Of a stretch of DNA of 64,000 bases, positions 7,905 through 17,782 are shown one piece after another. This stretch comes from Geothrix sp. 21YS21S-2 (lineage in GTDB: Bacteria; Acidobacteriota; Holophagae; Holophagales; Holophagaceae). The position numbers and the translations under genes are program-made. The notes beneath the pieces were generated by a model that did no database searches, had not been told where the DNA came from, and was given only the letters and a program-made list of their open reading frames with translations. The stretch is from contig NZ_CP132910.1 of assembly GCF_030846775.1 (NCBI RefSeq), forward strand, positions 2,824,001-2,888,000, given 5' to 3'. How positions within the stretch are numbered: the stretch's first letter is position 1; each line of letters begins with the position of its first letter.

Positions 7905-8466
7905 CCTTCTCCAGCTCCCCCACCACGGCATCCAGCTGGTCCAGGAGCGGCGTCCGGCCCTTCTCCCCCAGGATCTCCACCACGCTCCGGTAGTACCACG
8001 CCGTCTCCCCGGGGCCCGCGTTGAAGCGGTCCCAGAGCGCGGACCCGGCCGCGCGCAGGTCCCGCACCAGGGACGAGGCGTTGTGCAGCTTGTCCCCCAG
8101 GACGATGAGCCGGGCCCCGGCGCTGGCCACCGCCAGGTGCGCCAGGTAGGCCTCCTTGCGCGCCCGCCAGGGGGGCTTGGGGGTGACCGTGGCGTCGGTG
8201 CACTCCAGCACCAGGTCGGCCACCCGGGGGCCGAACCGGGTCCGGATCTCCTCCAGTACCGGCAGCCCCCCGCCGTCCTCCACCGCATCGTGGAGAAGGC
8301 ACGCGATGGCCACCTCCTCGTCCGCGCCGTGCTCCAGGACCGTCGCGGTCGCCGCCAGCACGTGGGAGACGTAGGGGATCGCGGTCCCCTTCCGGTACTG
8401 GCCGGTGTGCACCTGGGCGGCGAAGGCCAGGGCCTCCTGGAACCGCGGGCCAAGGGGGAACGCCAT
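7888..8466 (-). CDS. HD-domain (p)ppGpp-hydrolase-like protein (small SpoT/MESH1 type)
   Basis: This 192-residue single-domain protein carries the RelA/SpoT hydrolase HD pattern: H20 in HTGQYRKG, H35 after PYVS, H59-D60 with E63-D64 (LLHDAVED) and a later LGDKLHN. These are the Mn2+ and substrate residues of the SpoT HD domain. No synthetase, TGS or ACT domain is attached, so it resembles small alarmone hydrolases. Other nucleotide substrates are possible, as MESH1 proteins also hydrolyse NADPH. It is monocistronic and convergent with the transporter. Confidence 0.78.
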   Translation of the reverse strand: MAFPLGPRFQEALAFAAQVHTGQYRKGTAIPYVSHVLAATATVLEHGADEEVAIACLLHDAVEDGGGLPVLEEIRTRFGPRVADLVLECTDATVTPKPPWRARKEAYLAHLAVASAGARLIVLGDKLHNASSLVRDLRAAGSALWDRFNAGPGETAWYYRSVVEILGEKGRTPLLDQLDAVVGELEKAILGA

Positions 8467-8506
8467 GGGGACTCCGGGGATGCTTCCAGTATGCTGGGGG
8501 GTTCGC

Positions 8507-8534
8507 TTGAAGAAGTGTACAAAATTTTTATATT
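8507..8534 (+). promoter_or_regulatory. Promoter for the Ig-domain lipoprotein gene
   Basis: TTGAAG (8507-8512) and TATATT (8529-8534) are spaced by 16 bp in an AT-rich patch unlike its surroundings. Transcription from here would give a leader of about 130 nt. That leader contains two small stem-loops: 8592-8596 with 8618-8622, and a CCCTG/CAGGG stem with a 4-base loop at 8628-8641. Confidence 0.55.
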
Positions 8535-8592
8535 GATTTGATCCCTTGATGACCCAGATTTCAGGACAGCACCGTACCCACCCAGGCCGTGC

Positions 8593-8679
8593 ATGCTTAA
8601 TAATAATGCATTTACCAGCATGTCGAACCCTGAAACCAGGGATCCCGGCGGGTCAGCACCATCGGAGATTTATGCTTAA
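8593..8679 (+). other. Possible leader mini-ORF duplicating the start of the downstream gene
   Basis: A 28-codon reading frame begins MLNNNAF and overlaps the real start (8672, MLNAF) by 8 bp in another frame. The DNA around both starts repeats (ATGCTTAAT then AATGCATTT, at 8593-8613 and 8672-8687), with several bases missing from the second copy. No convincing ribosome site precedes it. It may be a short local duplication rather than a translated leader. Confidence 0.25.
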
Positions 8680-11566
8680 TGCATTTGAGACGCGTTTCCT
8701 GACGGCGCTGCTCCTGGGACTCCTGATCCACTGCGGCGGGGGCCGCACGGACGTGCCGCTCACGCCCCTGGAACCCCTGGTCACCTCCCAGCCCCAGGAC
8801 CAGGCCGTCAAGGCCCCCGCCTCCGCCACCTTCGCCGCCACGGTTTCGGGCAACCCCGCCCCGACCTACCAGTGGACCCTGGACGGAGTCCCCATCCCGG
8901 GGGCCACCTCGAACACCTACACGACGCCCGGCACCGACTCGAGCATGACCGGCAGGGCCTATGCCCTGGTCGCCACCAACAGCCTCGGGTCGGTCACCAG
9001 CGCTCCGGCCGTCCTCACGGTGACCGGCCCCCCGGTCGTCACCGCCCAGCCCGCGGCCATCACCGTGCGGGTGGGCGAAAGGGCCACCTTCACCGTCGCG
9101 GCGGCGGGAGCCGGCGGGCTCACCTACAGGTGGTCCAGGGACGGCTCGGCCCTCGACGATGCCACGGCAGCCACGTACACCACGTCCGCCGCGACCCGGG
9201 AGATGACCGATGCCAGATACACCGTGGAGGTGACCAGCCCCTCCGGTTCGGTCACCAGCTCTCCGGCTGTCCTCACCGTGGCCTACGGCCCCACCATCAA
9301 GGTCCAGCCCGCGACCGAGAACGTCCTCTCCCCCGCCCCGGCCACCTTCCGGGTGGAGGCGGAGGGCAATCCGCTCGCCTACCAGTGGAACCGCAACGGC
9401 ACGCCCATCGTCGGCGCCACCTCGGCCTCCTGGACCATCCCCGCCAGCACCATCGCCATGAACGGGGACCTCTTCACCGTCACCGTCTCCTGCGCGGGAA
9501 CGTCCGTCACCAGCGCCCCGGCCGCCCTGAACGTCACGAGCGTCCCGGTGATCACCACCCAGCCCCTGGGCCGGAGCCTTCCGGCGGGGACGGCGTTCAC
9601 CCTCTCGGTCGAGGCCGTGGGGCTGCCCAACCTCCTCGCCTACCAGTGGAACAGGAATGGCGAGGCTCTGCCCGGGGCCACCGCCGCCAGCTACACCGTC
9701 GACAGGGCCACCGCGGAGGACAGCGGCAGCTACACGGTGACCGTGACCAACGGAGCGGGGTCCACCGAAAGCCAGAAGGCCATCGTCCAGGTCGCCGCGG
9801 GCTACACGGTGTCCGGCACCGTGACGGCCGGGGGCGCCGGCGTCACGGGGGCCGTCCTCACCCTCGACACGAACCCGGCCAGGACCGCCACCACGGACTC
9901 CAGCGGAGTCTACACCCTCTCCCACGTGCCCCCCGGCTCCTACACCCTCACGCCCTCCATCCCCGCCTTCTCCTCGGTCTTCGCGCCCACCTCCCGGCCC
10001 GTCACGGTCGTCGCCGGCGATGTGGAGGCCAGCTTCACGGCCACCCTGGGCTACACCGTCTCCGGCGTCATCACGAATTCCGACCCCGATTCCGGCACCA
10101 TCTACCTGACCCTCCGGCCCGCCGGGGAGGGCTTCGCCCTGGGCGAGGCCCACCTGGACCTGGCCGGTGGGCACGCCTTCGCCTTCAGGGGGGTGCCGCC
10201 GGGCACCTACACCCTTTCGGGCCGCGCCGACCTCTTCGACAAGGGCACGGTGAACGCCCACGACCCGTCCGGAACCCTGGCCGCACCCGTCACCGTGGCC
10301 GCGGCGAACGTGACAGGCCTCACCCTGCCCCTGGCGCCCGCCGTCCCGGACCTGTCCGCCCTGGCCGCCCCCGCCTTCTCGGTGAGCGCCATGGATTCCG
10401 GAGCCGTCATCGACTACCGGCCCGTCACCTCCGGGGGCGTCGAACAGCCCAGGTCCTACCAGCTGGACTGGAGCACCGACCCCGCCTTCGCCTCCCTTTC
10501 GGGGACGCGGCGGGTGACGCCCTCCCCCGCGCACCTCGTGGTGCTCTCGGGCGACTCGCTCGTCAACGGCACGACCTATCACGTCCGCATGAGGGGCCTG
10601 GGAGTCGCCTCCGCCACGGCCTGGTCCGCTTCCAGGGCAGTGACGGTGGGGGCCGGCACGGGCGCCTTCTCCGCCTCGGGCACGGTGAGCTTCGCCACGC
10701 CCCCCGAAGGCCCGCTCCTGGTGGGCCTGCGGGACCCCGCGACGGGCCGGGCCTGGATGACCCGGATCCAGGCCCCCGCGAGCCCCCAGGCCTTCGCGGT
10801 CAGCGGCGTCCCCGCCTCCACCCCGGGCGCCTTCGAGCTGGTGGCCTTCCTGGACCAGGACCTGAACGGCCTCCTCTCCCTCGGGGATCCCGCCCGGACC
10901 CTCCCCGCCGTCGTCGCCTCGGACCTGCGGGACCAGGCCCTGGTCCTGCCCTCGGCCTCCTGCACCGCGGCGGTCACCACGCGCCACGCCAGGTACGGGG
11001 ACACGGAGACCTGCACTCTCCTCTTCACCGTGCGCGACGGCGCCAACCATGTGGCTTCGGCCCAGCTCTCCTCGGGCCCCAATCTGCCCATGCCCGCGAG
11101 CCTCGGCGCCGGCAACGGCGGCTCCGTGCTGACCTTCGAGGCCACCCCCACGGCCCGGCCCACCGCAGGGGACGCCTACACGATCGTCGTCAATTTCTAC
11201 GATGGCACCACCGAGACCCTCACGGTCCAGGTCACCGGCGTCCTCGATGCCTTCCCGGAGCTGCAGGCGCCCGATCTCCAGGGCGCCGGCTCCCCCGGCG
11301 ACCTGGAACCGGCCTTCGCCTGGGCGGCGCCGCTGGCGCCCCCCCCGTCCTACCACTACGACTTCACCCTGAAAGGCAGTGGGGTTTCCTGGACCGTCAC
11401 CGGACTCCCTTCCACCACCACCACCCTCGACTGGTCCGTGGATCCCGGCGACTCCGCCAACACCGTCACCGGAGGCCTGACGGCGCGGGTCCCGTGCACC
11501 TGGACCCTGGCCCTGGTGGACGCGTCCGGAAACTCGGCGCAGGTGGTCCGGACCTACACCCCTTGA
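8672..11566 (+). CDS. Large cell-surface lipoprotein with Ig-like and carboxypeptidase-regulatory-like domains
   Basis: The 964-residue product starts at ATG with a GGAG site and has a lipoprotein signal (lipobox ending LLIHC, Cys21). Four Ig-like repeats follow (about 30-330), each built around YQW-x-x-x-G and ending near VTSAPAVLTV. Two CarboxypepD_reg-like beta-sandwiches begin YTVSGTV and YTVSGVI (about 335-500). Further beta-rich, fibronectin-like segments run to the C-terminus. This is an adhesion or surface-scaffold architecture; no catalytic motif is visible. It ends 104 bp before icmF and is probably transcribed separately. Confidence 0.75.
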   Translation: MLNAFETRFLTALLLGLLIHCGGGRTDVPLTPLEPLVTSQPQDQAVKAPASATFAATVSGNPAPTYQWTLDGVPIPGATSNTYTTPGTDSSMTGRAYALVATNSLGSVTSAPAVLTVTGPPVVTAQPAAITVRVGERATFTVAAAGAGGLTYRWSRDGSALDDATAATYTTSAATREMTDARYTVEVTSPSGSVTSSPAVLTVAYGPTIKVQPATENVLSPAPATFRVEAEGNPLAYQWNRNGTPIVGATSASWTIPASTIAMNGDLFTVTVSCAGTSVTSAPAALNVTSVPVITTQPLGRSLPAGTAFTLSVEAVGLPNLLAYQWNRNGEALPGATAASYTVDRATAEDSGSYTVTVTNGAGSTESQKAIVQVAAGYTVSGTVTAGGAGVTGAVLTLDTNPARTATTDSSGVYTLSHVPPGSYTLTPSIPAFSSVFAPTSRPVTVVAGDVEASFTATLGYTVSGVITNSDPDSGTIYLTLRPAGEGFALGEAHLDLAGGHAFAFRGVPPGTYTLSGRADLFDKGTVNAHDPSGTLAAPVTVAAANVTGLTLPLAPAVPDLSALAAPAFSVSAMDSGAVIDYRPVTSGGVEQPRSYQLDWSTDPAFASLSGTRRVTPSPAHLVVLSGDSLVNGTTYHVRMRGLGVASATAWSASRAVTVGAGTGAFSASGTVSFATPPEGPLLVGLRDPATGRAWMTRIQAPASPQAFAVSGVPASTPGAFELVAFLDQDLNGLLSLGDPARTLPAVVASDLRDQALVLPSASCTAAVTTRHARYGDTETCTLLFTVRDGANHVASAQLSSGPNLPMPASLGAGNGGSVLTFEATPTARPTAGDAYTIVVNFYDGTTETLTVQVTGVLDAFPELQAPDLQGAGSPGDLEPAFAWAAPLAPPPSYHYDFTLKGSGVSWTVTGLPSTTTTLDWSVDPGDSANTVTGGLTARVPCTWTLALVDASGNSAQVVRTYTP

Positions 11567-11578
11567 CCTCCGTCCAGG

Positions 11579-11592
11579 TTATGGACCCATAA
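11579..11592. promoter_or_regulatory. Operator-like palindrome upstream of icmF
   Basis: TTATGG-AC-CCATAA is a perfect 6+6 dyad between the lipoprotein stop and the icmF leader hairpin. Position and symmetry suit a regulator of the acyl-CoA operon (for example a TetR-type protein), but no such regulator gene is adjacent. Confidence 0.35.
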
Positions 11593-11597
11593 ATATT

Positions 11598-11663
11598 CCG
11601 GAAGGCCGTGTCGGGTTTTGAGCGAGAATGAGAACCCATCTCGCTCAAAACCCGCCCTTCCGG
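11598..11663 (+). promoter_or_regulatory. Long leader hairpin touching the icmF ribosome-binding site
   Basis: Two nested perfect stems, 16 bp (11612-11627 with 11639-11654) and 8 bp (11598-11605 with 11656-11663), form one long hairpin with an 11-base loop. The downstream strand ends in the first two bases of the GGAGAG ribosome site (11662-11667) of icmF. There is no T-run, so it is not a standard terminator. It could act as a translation switch, mRNA stabiliser or large operator. Confidence 0.6.
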
Positions 11664-11670
11664 AGAGTAC

Positions 11671-14600
11671 ATGAGTGGATCCAGCCAGCCCTTGAGGATC
11701 GTCACCGCCGCCGCCCTGTTCGATGGCCACGACGCCGCCATCAACCTCGTGCGGCGCCTCCTGGTGGCCCAGGGCGCCCAGGTCGTCCACCTGGGGCACA
11801 ACCGGAGCGTGGCGGAGATCGCCAAGGCCGCGGTGGAGGAGGACGCCGACGCCGTGTGCGTGTCCTCCTACCAGGGCGGCCACATGGAGTTCTTCACCTA
11901 CCTGGCAGCGAGCCTGCGGGCCATGGGCGCCGGCCACATCAAGGTCTTCGGCGGGGGCGGCGGCGTGATCATGCCCGAAGAGGCCCAGACCCTGGAGGCC
12001 TCCGGCGTGGAGAAGATCTACACCCCCGACGACGGGATGCTGCTGGGGGTGGAGGGCATGATCGCCGATCTCTTGGCGCGCGCCCGGAAGGGCCGCGGCC
12101 CGTCGGCCGCCCCCGGGGAGCGGCTCGCGCTCTCATGGCGCCTCACCGCGGCCCTGGCCGGTGCCGCCCCGGAGGGCGAAGCGCCCCGGGTCCCGGTGGT
12201 GGGCCTGACCGGCACCGGCGGGGCCGGCAAGAGCTCCCTCGCCGACGAGCTGGTGCGCCGGCTCCTCCTGGACTTCCCCGCCCTGAAGGTGGCGGTGCTG
12301 GCCATCGACCCCACCCGCAAGGCCTCGGGCGGCGCCCTGCTGGGAGACCGCCTGCGCATGGGGTCCACCGCCAGCGACCGGGTCTTCTTCCGCAGCGTGG
12401 CGGCCTCCGGGGACAGCTCGGCCATGGTGCGCGCCGGGGCCGGCCTCCTGAAGGGCTGGGCGGACCTGATCCTGGTGGAGACCAGCGGCATCGGCCAGGG
12501 CGACACCGAGATCCTGGAGATGGCCGACGTGCCGGTCTACGTCATGACCAGCGAGTTCGGCGCGGGCACGCAGCTCGAGAAGATCAACATGCTGGACTAC
12601 GCCCGGCTGGTGGTGATCAACAAGTACGAGGACAAGCGGGCCGAGGACGCCCTGCAGGCGGTGCGCCGGCAGGTGCGGCGCAACCGGAACATCCCCGCCT
12701 CGGTTCCCGACGACCGGCTCCCGGTGTACGGCACCGCCGCCGGCCACTTCAACGACGCCGGGGTGGACCGGTTCTACCTGGACCTTCTGGCCCACCTGCG
12801 GGAGGCCTTCGGGCTCGACCTGCAATCGGCCTTGCCGGACCCGGGGCCCGCGGCGTTCTCCTGCGAAAGGGCGGCGCCCATCGTGCCCTTCGAAAGGGGC
12901 AAGTACCTCCAGGAGATCGTGAAGGCGGTGAGGGACTACCGGCACCACACCGAGGGCCTCGCAGCCCGCGCGGACCGTCTCCAGGCGCTCGAAGGCGCCT
13001 GCGCGGCCATGGCCGAGGCCCCCGAGGCCCTGAAGGCCGAGGCGGCCAGGGCCAGGAAGGACCTGGGGGAGGGCGTCGCGCTGCTGGAGCGGTGGAGCCG
13101 CCTCAAGGCGGCCTACGCCGGGGAGACCTTCACCTACCGGGTGCGGGACCGGGACGTCCACGTGCCCCTGACCGTCACGTCCCTGTCGGGCACCCAGGTG
13201 CGCAAGGTGGAGCTGCCGCGCACGGACCGGGCCGGGGACATCATCCGGTTCCTCCGGCAGGAGAACGTGCCCGGGAGCTTCCCCTACACGGCCGGAGCCT
13301 TCCCCTTCCGCCGCACCGACGAGGATCCCAAGCGCCAGTTCGCGGGCGAGGGGGGCCCGGAGCGCACCAACCGGAGGTTCCATTTCCTCTGCCAGGGGGA
13401 TGCCTCCAGGCGCCTGTCCACCGCCTTCGACTCCGTGACGCTCTATGGCGAGGACCCCCACGAGCGCCCCGACATCTACGGGAAGGTGGGGGAATCCGGC
13501 GTCAGCATCGCCACCCTCGACGACATGAAGACCCTCTTCCGGGGCTTCGACCTGTGCGACCCGAACACCTCGGTCTCCATGACCATCAACGGTCCGGCGC
13601 CGGTCATCCTGGCCATGTTCTTCAACGCGGCCATCGACCAGCAGCTCGAGAAGGGCATCGACCGGGAGACCACCCTGCGCAACCTGAGGGGCACCGTCCA
13701 GGCCGACATCCTCAAGGAGGACCAGGCCCAGAACACCTGCATCTTCTCCATCGAGTTCGCCCTTCGCATGATGGGCGACATGCAGGCCTTCCTCATCGCG
13801 CACGGCATGCGGAACTACTACTCGGTGAGCGTCTCGGGCTACCACATCGCCGAGGCCGGGGCCAATCCCGTCGCCCAGCTGGCCTTCACCCTGGCCAACG
13901 GCTTCACCCTGGTGGAGTACTACCTGAGCCGCGGCATGGCCATCGACGACATCGCGCCGAGCCTCTCCTTCTTCTTCAGCTCGGGGCTGGACCCGGAATA
14001 CTCCGTCCTGGGCCGGGTGGCCCGGCGCATCTGGGCCATCGCCCTGCGGGACGTCTACGGCGCCAGCGACAAGAACCAGAAGCTCAAGTACCACATCCAG
14101 ACCTCCGGGCGCTCCCTGCACCTGAAGGAGATGAAGTTCAACGACATCCGCACCACCCTCCAGGCCCTCACGGCCCTGCTGGACAACTGCAACTCTCTAC
14201 ATACCAATGCTTACGACGAAGCCCTCACGACCCCCACCGAGGAGTCGGTGCGCCTTGCCATGGCCATCCAGCTCATCCTGACCAAGGAGTGGGGCGTCTA
14301 CTGGAACGAGAACGCCCTGCAGGGCTCCTACTTCTTCAGCCACCTTACGGACGAGGTGGAGGAGGCCGTGCTGGAGGAGTTCAGCCGCCTCAACGGCCGG
14401 GGCGGGGTCCTGCGGGCCATGGAGACCCAGTACCAGCGCTTCCGCATCCAGGAGCAGTCCCTCCTGTACGAGACCCGCAAGCACTCCGGGGAGCTCCCGG
14501 TGGTGGGGGTCAACACCTTCGTGCGCGAGGAGGAGCCCGGGGCCGAGCCCCGCCCCGTGAGCCGGGCCACGCCGGAGGAGAAGGACGACCGCCTCCGGGC

Positions 14601-14784
14601 GCTGCGCGCCTTCCAGGAGCTCCACGCCGCCGAGGCGGGCCCGGCCCTGGAGCGCCTCCGGGACCAGGTGCGCCGGGGGGGCAACCTCTTCGACGTCCTC
14701 ATGGACACGGTCCGGGTGGCGAGCCTGGGCCAGATCACTTCCGTGCTCTACGAGATGGGAGGAAAATACCGGCGCTCCATGTGA
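11671..14784 (+). CDS. icmF: Fused isobutyryl-CoA mutase IcmF (B12 domain - G-protein chaperone - mutase)
   Basis: The 1037-residue protein has all three IcmF parts in order. The N-terminal adenosylcobalamin-binding domain contains LFDGHDAA, with His20 as expected lower ligand, and SYQGGH. A MeaI-type GTPase follows with a P-loop GTGGAGKSS near 181-190. The large acyl-CoA mutase TIM barrel fills roughly the last 560 residues (SVSVSGYHIAEAGANP, SFFFSSGLDPE). It interconverts isobutyryl-CoA and butyryl-CoA, and some relatives act on isovaleryl/pivalyl-CoA. Substrate residues were not assigned. As first gene of a beta-oxidation operon it probably feeds valine-derived isobutyryl-CoA into straight-chain oxidation. 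The start has GGAGAG 3 bp upstream. Confidence 0.92.
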   Translation: MSGSSQPLRIVTAAALFDGHDAAINLVRRLLVAQGAQVVHLGHNRSVAEIAKAAVEEDADAVCVSSYQGGHMEFFTYLAASLRAMGAGHIKVFGGGGGVIMPEEAQTLEASGVEKIYTPDDGMLLGVEGMIADLLARARKGRGPSAAPGERLALSWRLTAALAGAAPEGEAPRVPVVGLTGTGGAGKSSLADELVRRLLLDFPALKVAVLAIDPTRKASGGALLGDRLRMGSTASDRVFFRSVAASGDSSAMVRAGAGLLKGWADLILVETSGIGQGDTEILEMADVPVYVMTSEFGAGTQLEKINMLDYARLVVINKYEDKRAEDALQAVRRQVRRNRNIPASVPDDRLPVYGTAAGHFNDAGVDRFYLDLLAHLREAFGLDLQSALPDPGPAAFSCERAAPIVPFERGKYLQEIVKAVRDYRHHTEGLAARADRLQALEGACAAMAEAPEALKAEAARARKDLGEGVALLERWSRLKAAYAGETFTYRVRDRDVHVPLTVTSLSGTQVRKVELPRTDRAGDIIRFLRQENVPGSFPYTAGAFPFRRTDEDPKRQFAGEGGPERTNRRFHFLCQGDASRRLSTAFDSVTLYGEDPHERPDIYGKVGESGVSIATLDDMKTLFRGFDLCDPNTSVSMTINGPAPVILAMFFNAAIDQQLEKGIDRETTLRNLRGTVQADILKEDQAQNTCIFSIEFALRMMGDMQAFLIAHGMRNYYSVSVSGYHIAEAGANPVAQLAFTLANGFTLVEYYLSRGMAIDDIAPSLSFFFSSGLDPEYSVLGRVARRIWAIALRDVYGASDKNQKLKYHIQTSGRSLHLKEMKFNDIRTTLQALTALLDNCNSLHTNAYDEALTTPTEESVRLAMAIQLILTKEWGVYWNENALQGSYFFSHLTDEVEEAVLEEFSRLNGRGGVLRAMETQYQRFRIQEQSLLYETRKHSGELPVVGVNTFVREEEPGAEPRPVSRATPEEKDDRLRALRAFQELHAAEAGPALERLRDQVRRGGNLFDVLMDTVRVASLGQITSVLYEMGGKYRRSM

Positions 14785-14870
14785 CCTTCCAATTCATCAT
14801 TACCCCCACCGTCCCGAATCATGTTCAACTTCATCACCATCCCCATACCCGATACCCACCGGAGCTAAGA

Positions 14871-16010
14871 ATGAGCATGCCCCTGACCCAGCTTGGCGAG
14901 GAGGAACTCGCCTTCCAGGAACTGGTAGCCGACTTCGCGAAGAACGAGATCGAACCCCTGCGCGACGCCATGGACGAGCAGCAGGAGATGCGCCCGGACC
15001 TGGTGAAGAAGTTCTTCGGCCTGGACATCATGGGCATCGAGGTGCCCGAGGAATACGGCGGCGCCGGTTCCACCTTCTTCAACGCCATCCTCGTCATCGA
15101 GGAGCTCAGCAAGGTCGACGCCTCCGTGGGCGTGCTGGTGGACGTGCAGAACACCCTCGTGGACAACTGCTTCATGCGCTGGGGCAGCGAGGCCCAGAAG
15201 AAGAAGTACCTGCCCCGGCTCTGCAAGGACACCGTGGGCGCCTACGCCCTGTCCGAGGCGGGCTCGGGCTCGGACGCCTTCGCCCTGGCCACCCGGGCCA
15301 CGCCCAACGCCGGCGGGTTCCTGCTCAACGGCAGCAAGCTCTTCATCACCAGCGCCCAGGAGGCGGGGATCTTCGTGGTCTTCGCCACGGTGGACCCCGC
15401 GGCGGGCTACAAGGGCATCACCGCCTTCATCGTGGAGCGCGGCATGCCGGGCTTCTCGGTCTCCAAAAAGGAGAACAAGCTGGGCATCCGCGCCAGCTCC
15501 ACCTGCGAGCTGAGCCTGGCCGACGTCCAGGTGGGGCCGGACCAGGTGCTCGGCGAAGTCGGCAAGGGCTACAAGGTGGCCATCGAGACCCTCAACGAGG
15601 GCCGCATCGGCATCGCCGCCCAGATGCTGGGCCTGGCCGAAGGCGCCCTGGCCCACGCCCTGGCCTACACGAAGGAGCGCCGGCAGTTCGGCAAGCCCAT
15701 CTTCAGCTTCCAGGCCGTCCAGATGCGCCTGGCCGAGTGCGCCAGCCGCGTGGAGGCCGCGCGCCTCATGACCTACAACGCCGCCCGCATGAAGGACGCG
15801 GGTCTCCCTTTCATCCGGGAGGCCGCCATGGCCAAGTACTTCACGAGCCAGGTGGCGGAATGGGTGTCCAGCGAGTGCCTGGAACTCTTTGGCGGCTACG
15901 GCTTCACCAAGGACTACCCGGCCGAGAAGTATTTCCGGGACAGCAAGATCGGAAAGATCTACGAAGGCACGACGTTCATGCAGCTGCAGACGATTGCCAA
16001 ATTGCTGTAA
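14871..16010 (+). CDS. Acyl-CoA dehydrogenase, short/branched-chain type
   Basis: FAD flavoenzyme of 379 residues introducing the alpha,beta double bond into acyl-CoA. Visible features are the YALSEAGSGSDA flavin/substrate loop, ERRQFGKPI, and the C-terminal IYEGT whose Glu365 is in the position of the catalytic base of SCAD/MCAD-type enzymes. The ASVGVLVDVQNTL segment resembles 2-methylbutyryl/isobutyryl-CoA dehydrogenases, which fits its place after icmF. GGAG lies 6 bp before ATG. It ends just before the 47-bp palindrome. The exact chain preference is inferred from context. Confidence 0.88.
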   Translation: MSMPLTQLGEEELAFQELVADFAKNEIEPLRDAMDEQQEMRPDLVKKFFGLDIMGIEVPEEYGGAGSTFFNAILVIEELSKVDASVGVLVDVQNTLVDNCFMRWGSEAQKKKYLPRLCKDTVGAYALSEAGSGSDAFALATRATPNAGGFLLNGSKLFITSAQEAGIFVVFATVDPAAGYKGITAFIVERGMPGFSVSKKENKLGIRASSTCELSLADVQVGPDQVLGEVGKGYKVAIETLNEGRIGIAAQMLGLAEGALAHALAYTKERRQFGKPIFSFQAVQMRLAECASRVEAARLMTYNAARMKDAGLPFIREAAMAKYFTSQVAEWVSSECLELFGGYGFTKDYPAEKYFRDSKIGKIYEGTTFMQLQTIAKLL

Positions 16011-16042
16011 AACATGGGGATCTATTTGGATGAAGGCTTCTT

Positions 16043-16181
16043 TTCTCGGCGATCCTCGGCAACCCCGGCGCCTCGGCGATAGGCTTTTCGCCGGTTGCTT
16101 CGGCGCAGCGACCCGTTGCCCCGCAGCATCATATGAAAAGCCTATCGCCGAGGCGCCGGGGTTGCCGAGGATCGCCGAGAA
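16043..16181. repeat. Perfect 47-bp inverted repeat (large intergenic palindrome)
   Basis: Arms 16043-16089 and 16135-16181 are exact reverse complements over 47 bp, with a 45-bp loop. Each arm contains a roughly repeated CGGCGAT/CTCGGC unit. It lies between two genes of the same operon and has no coding potential on inspection. Perfect arms of this size suggest a recently inserted REP-like or MITE-like element. As RNA it would form a very stable hairpin able to lower expression of the downstream carboxylase genes. Confidence 0.85.
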
Positions 16182-16214
16182 GGGAAAAGAAATGAAATCA
16201 TCACGGGAGGGCCA

Positions 16215-17771
<1,557 letters not shown>

Positions 17772-17782
17772 GGACTCCGACC

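Noticed and set aside
8560-8671. c-di-GMP riboswitch in the lipoprotein leader
   Set aside because: Such switches often precede surface proteins, but the conserved aptamer core and tetraloop-receptor pattern could not be found by eye.
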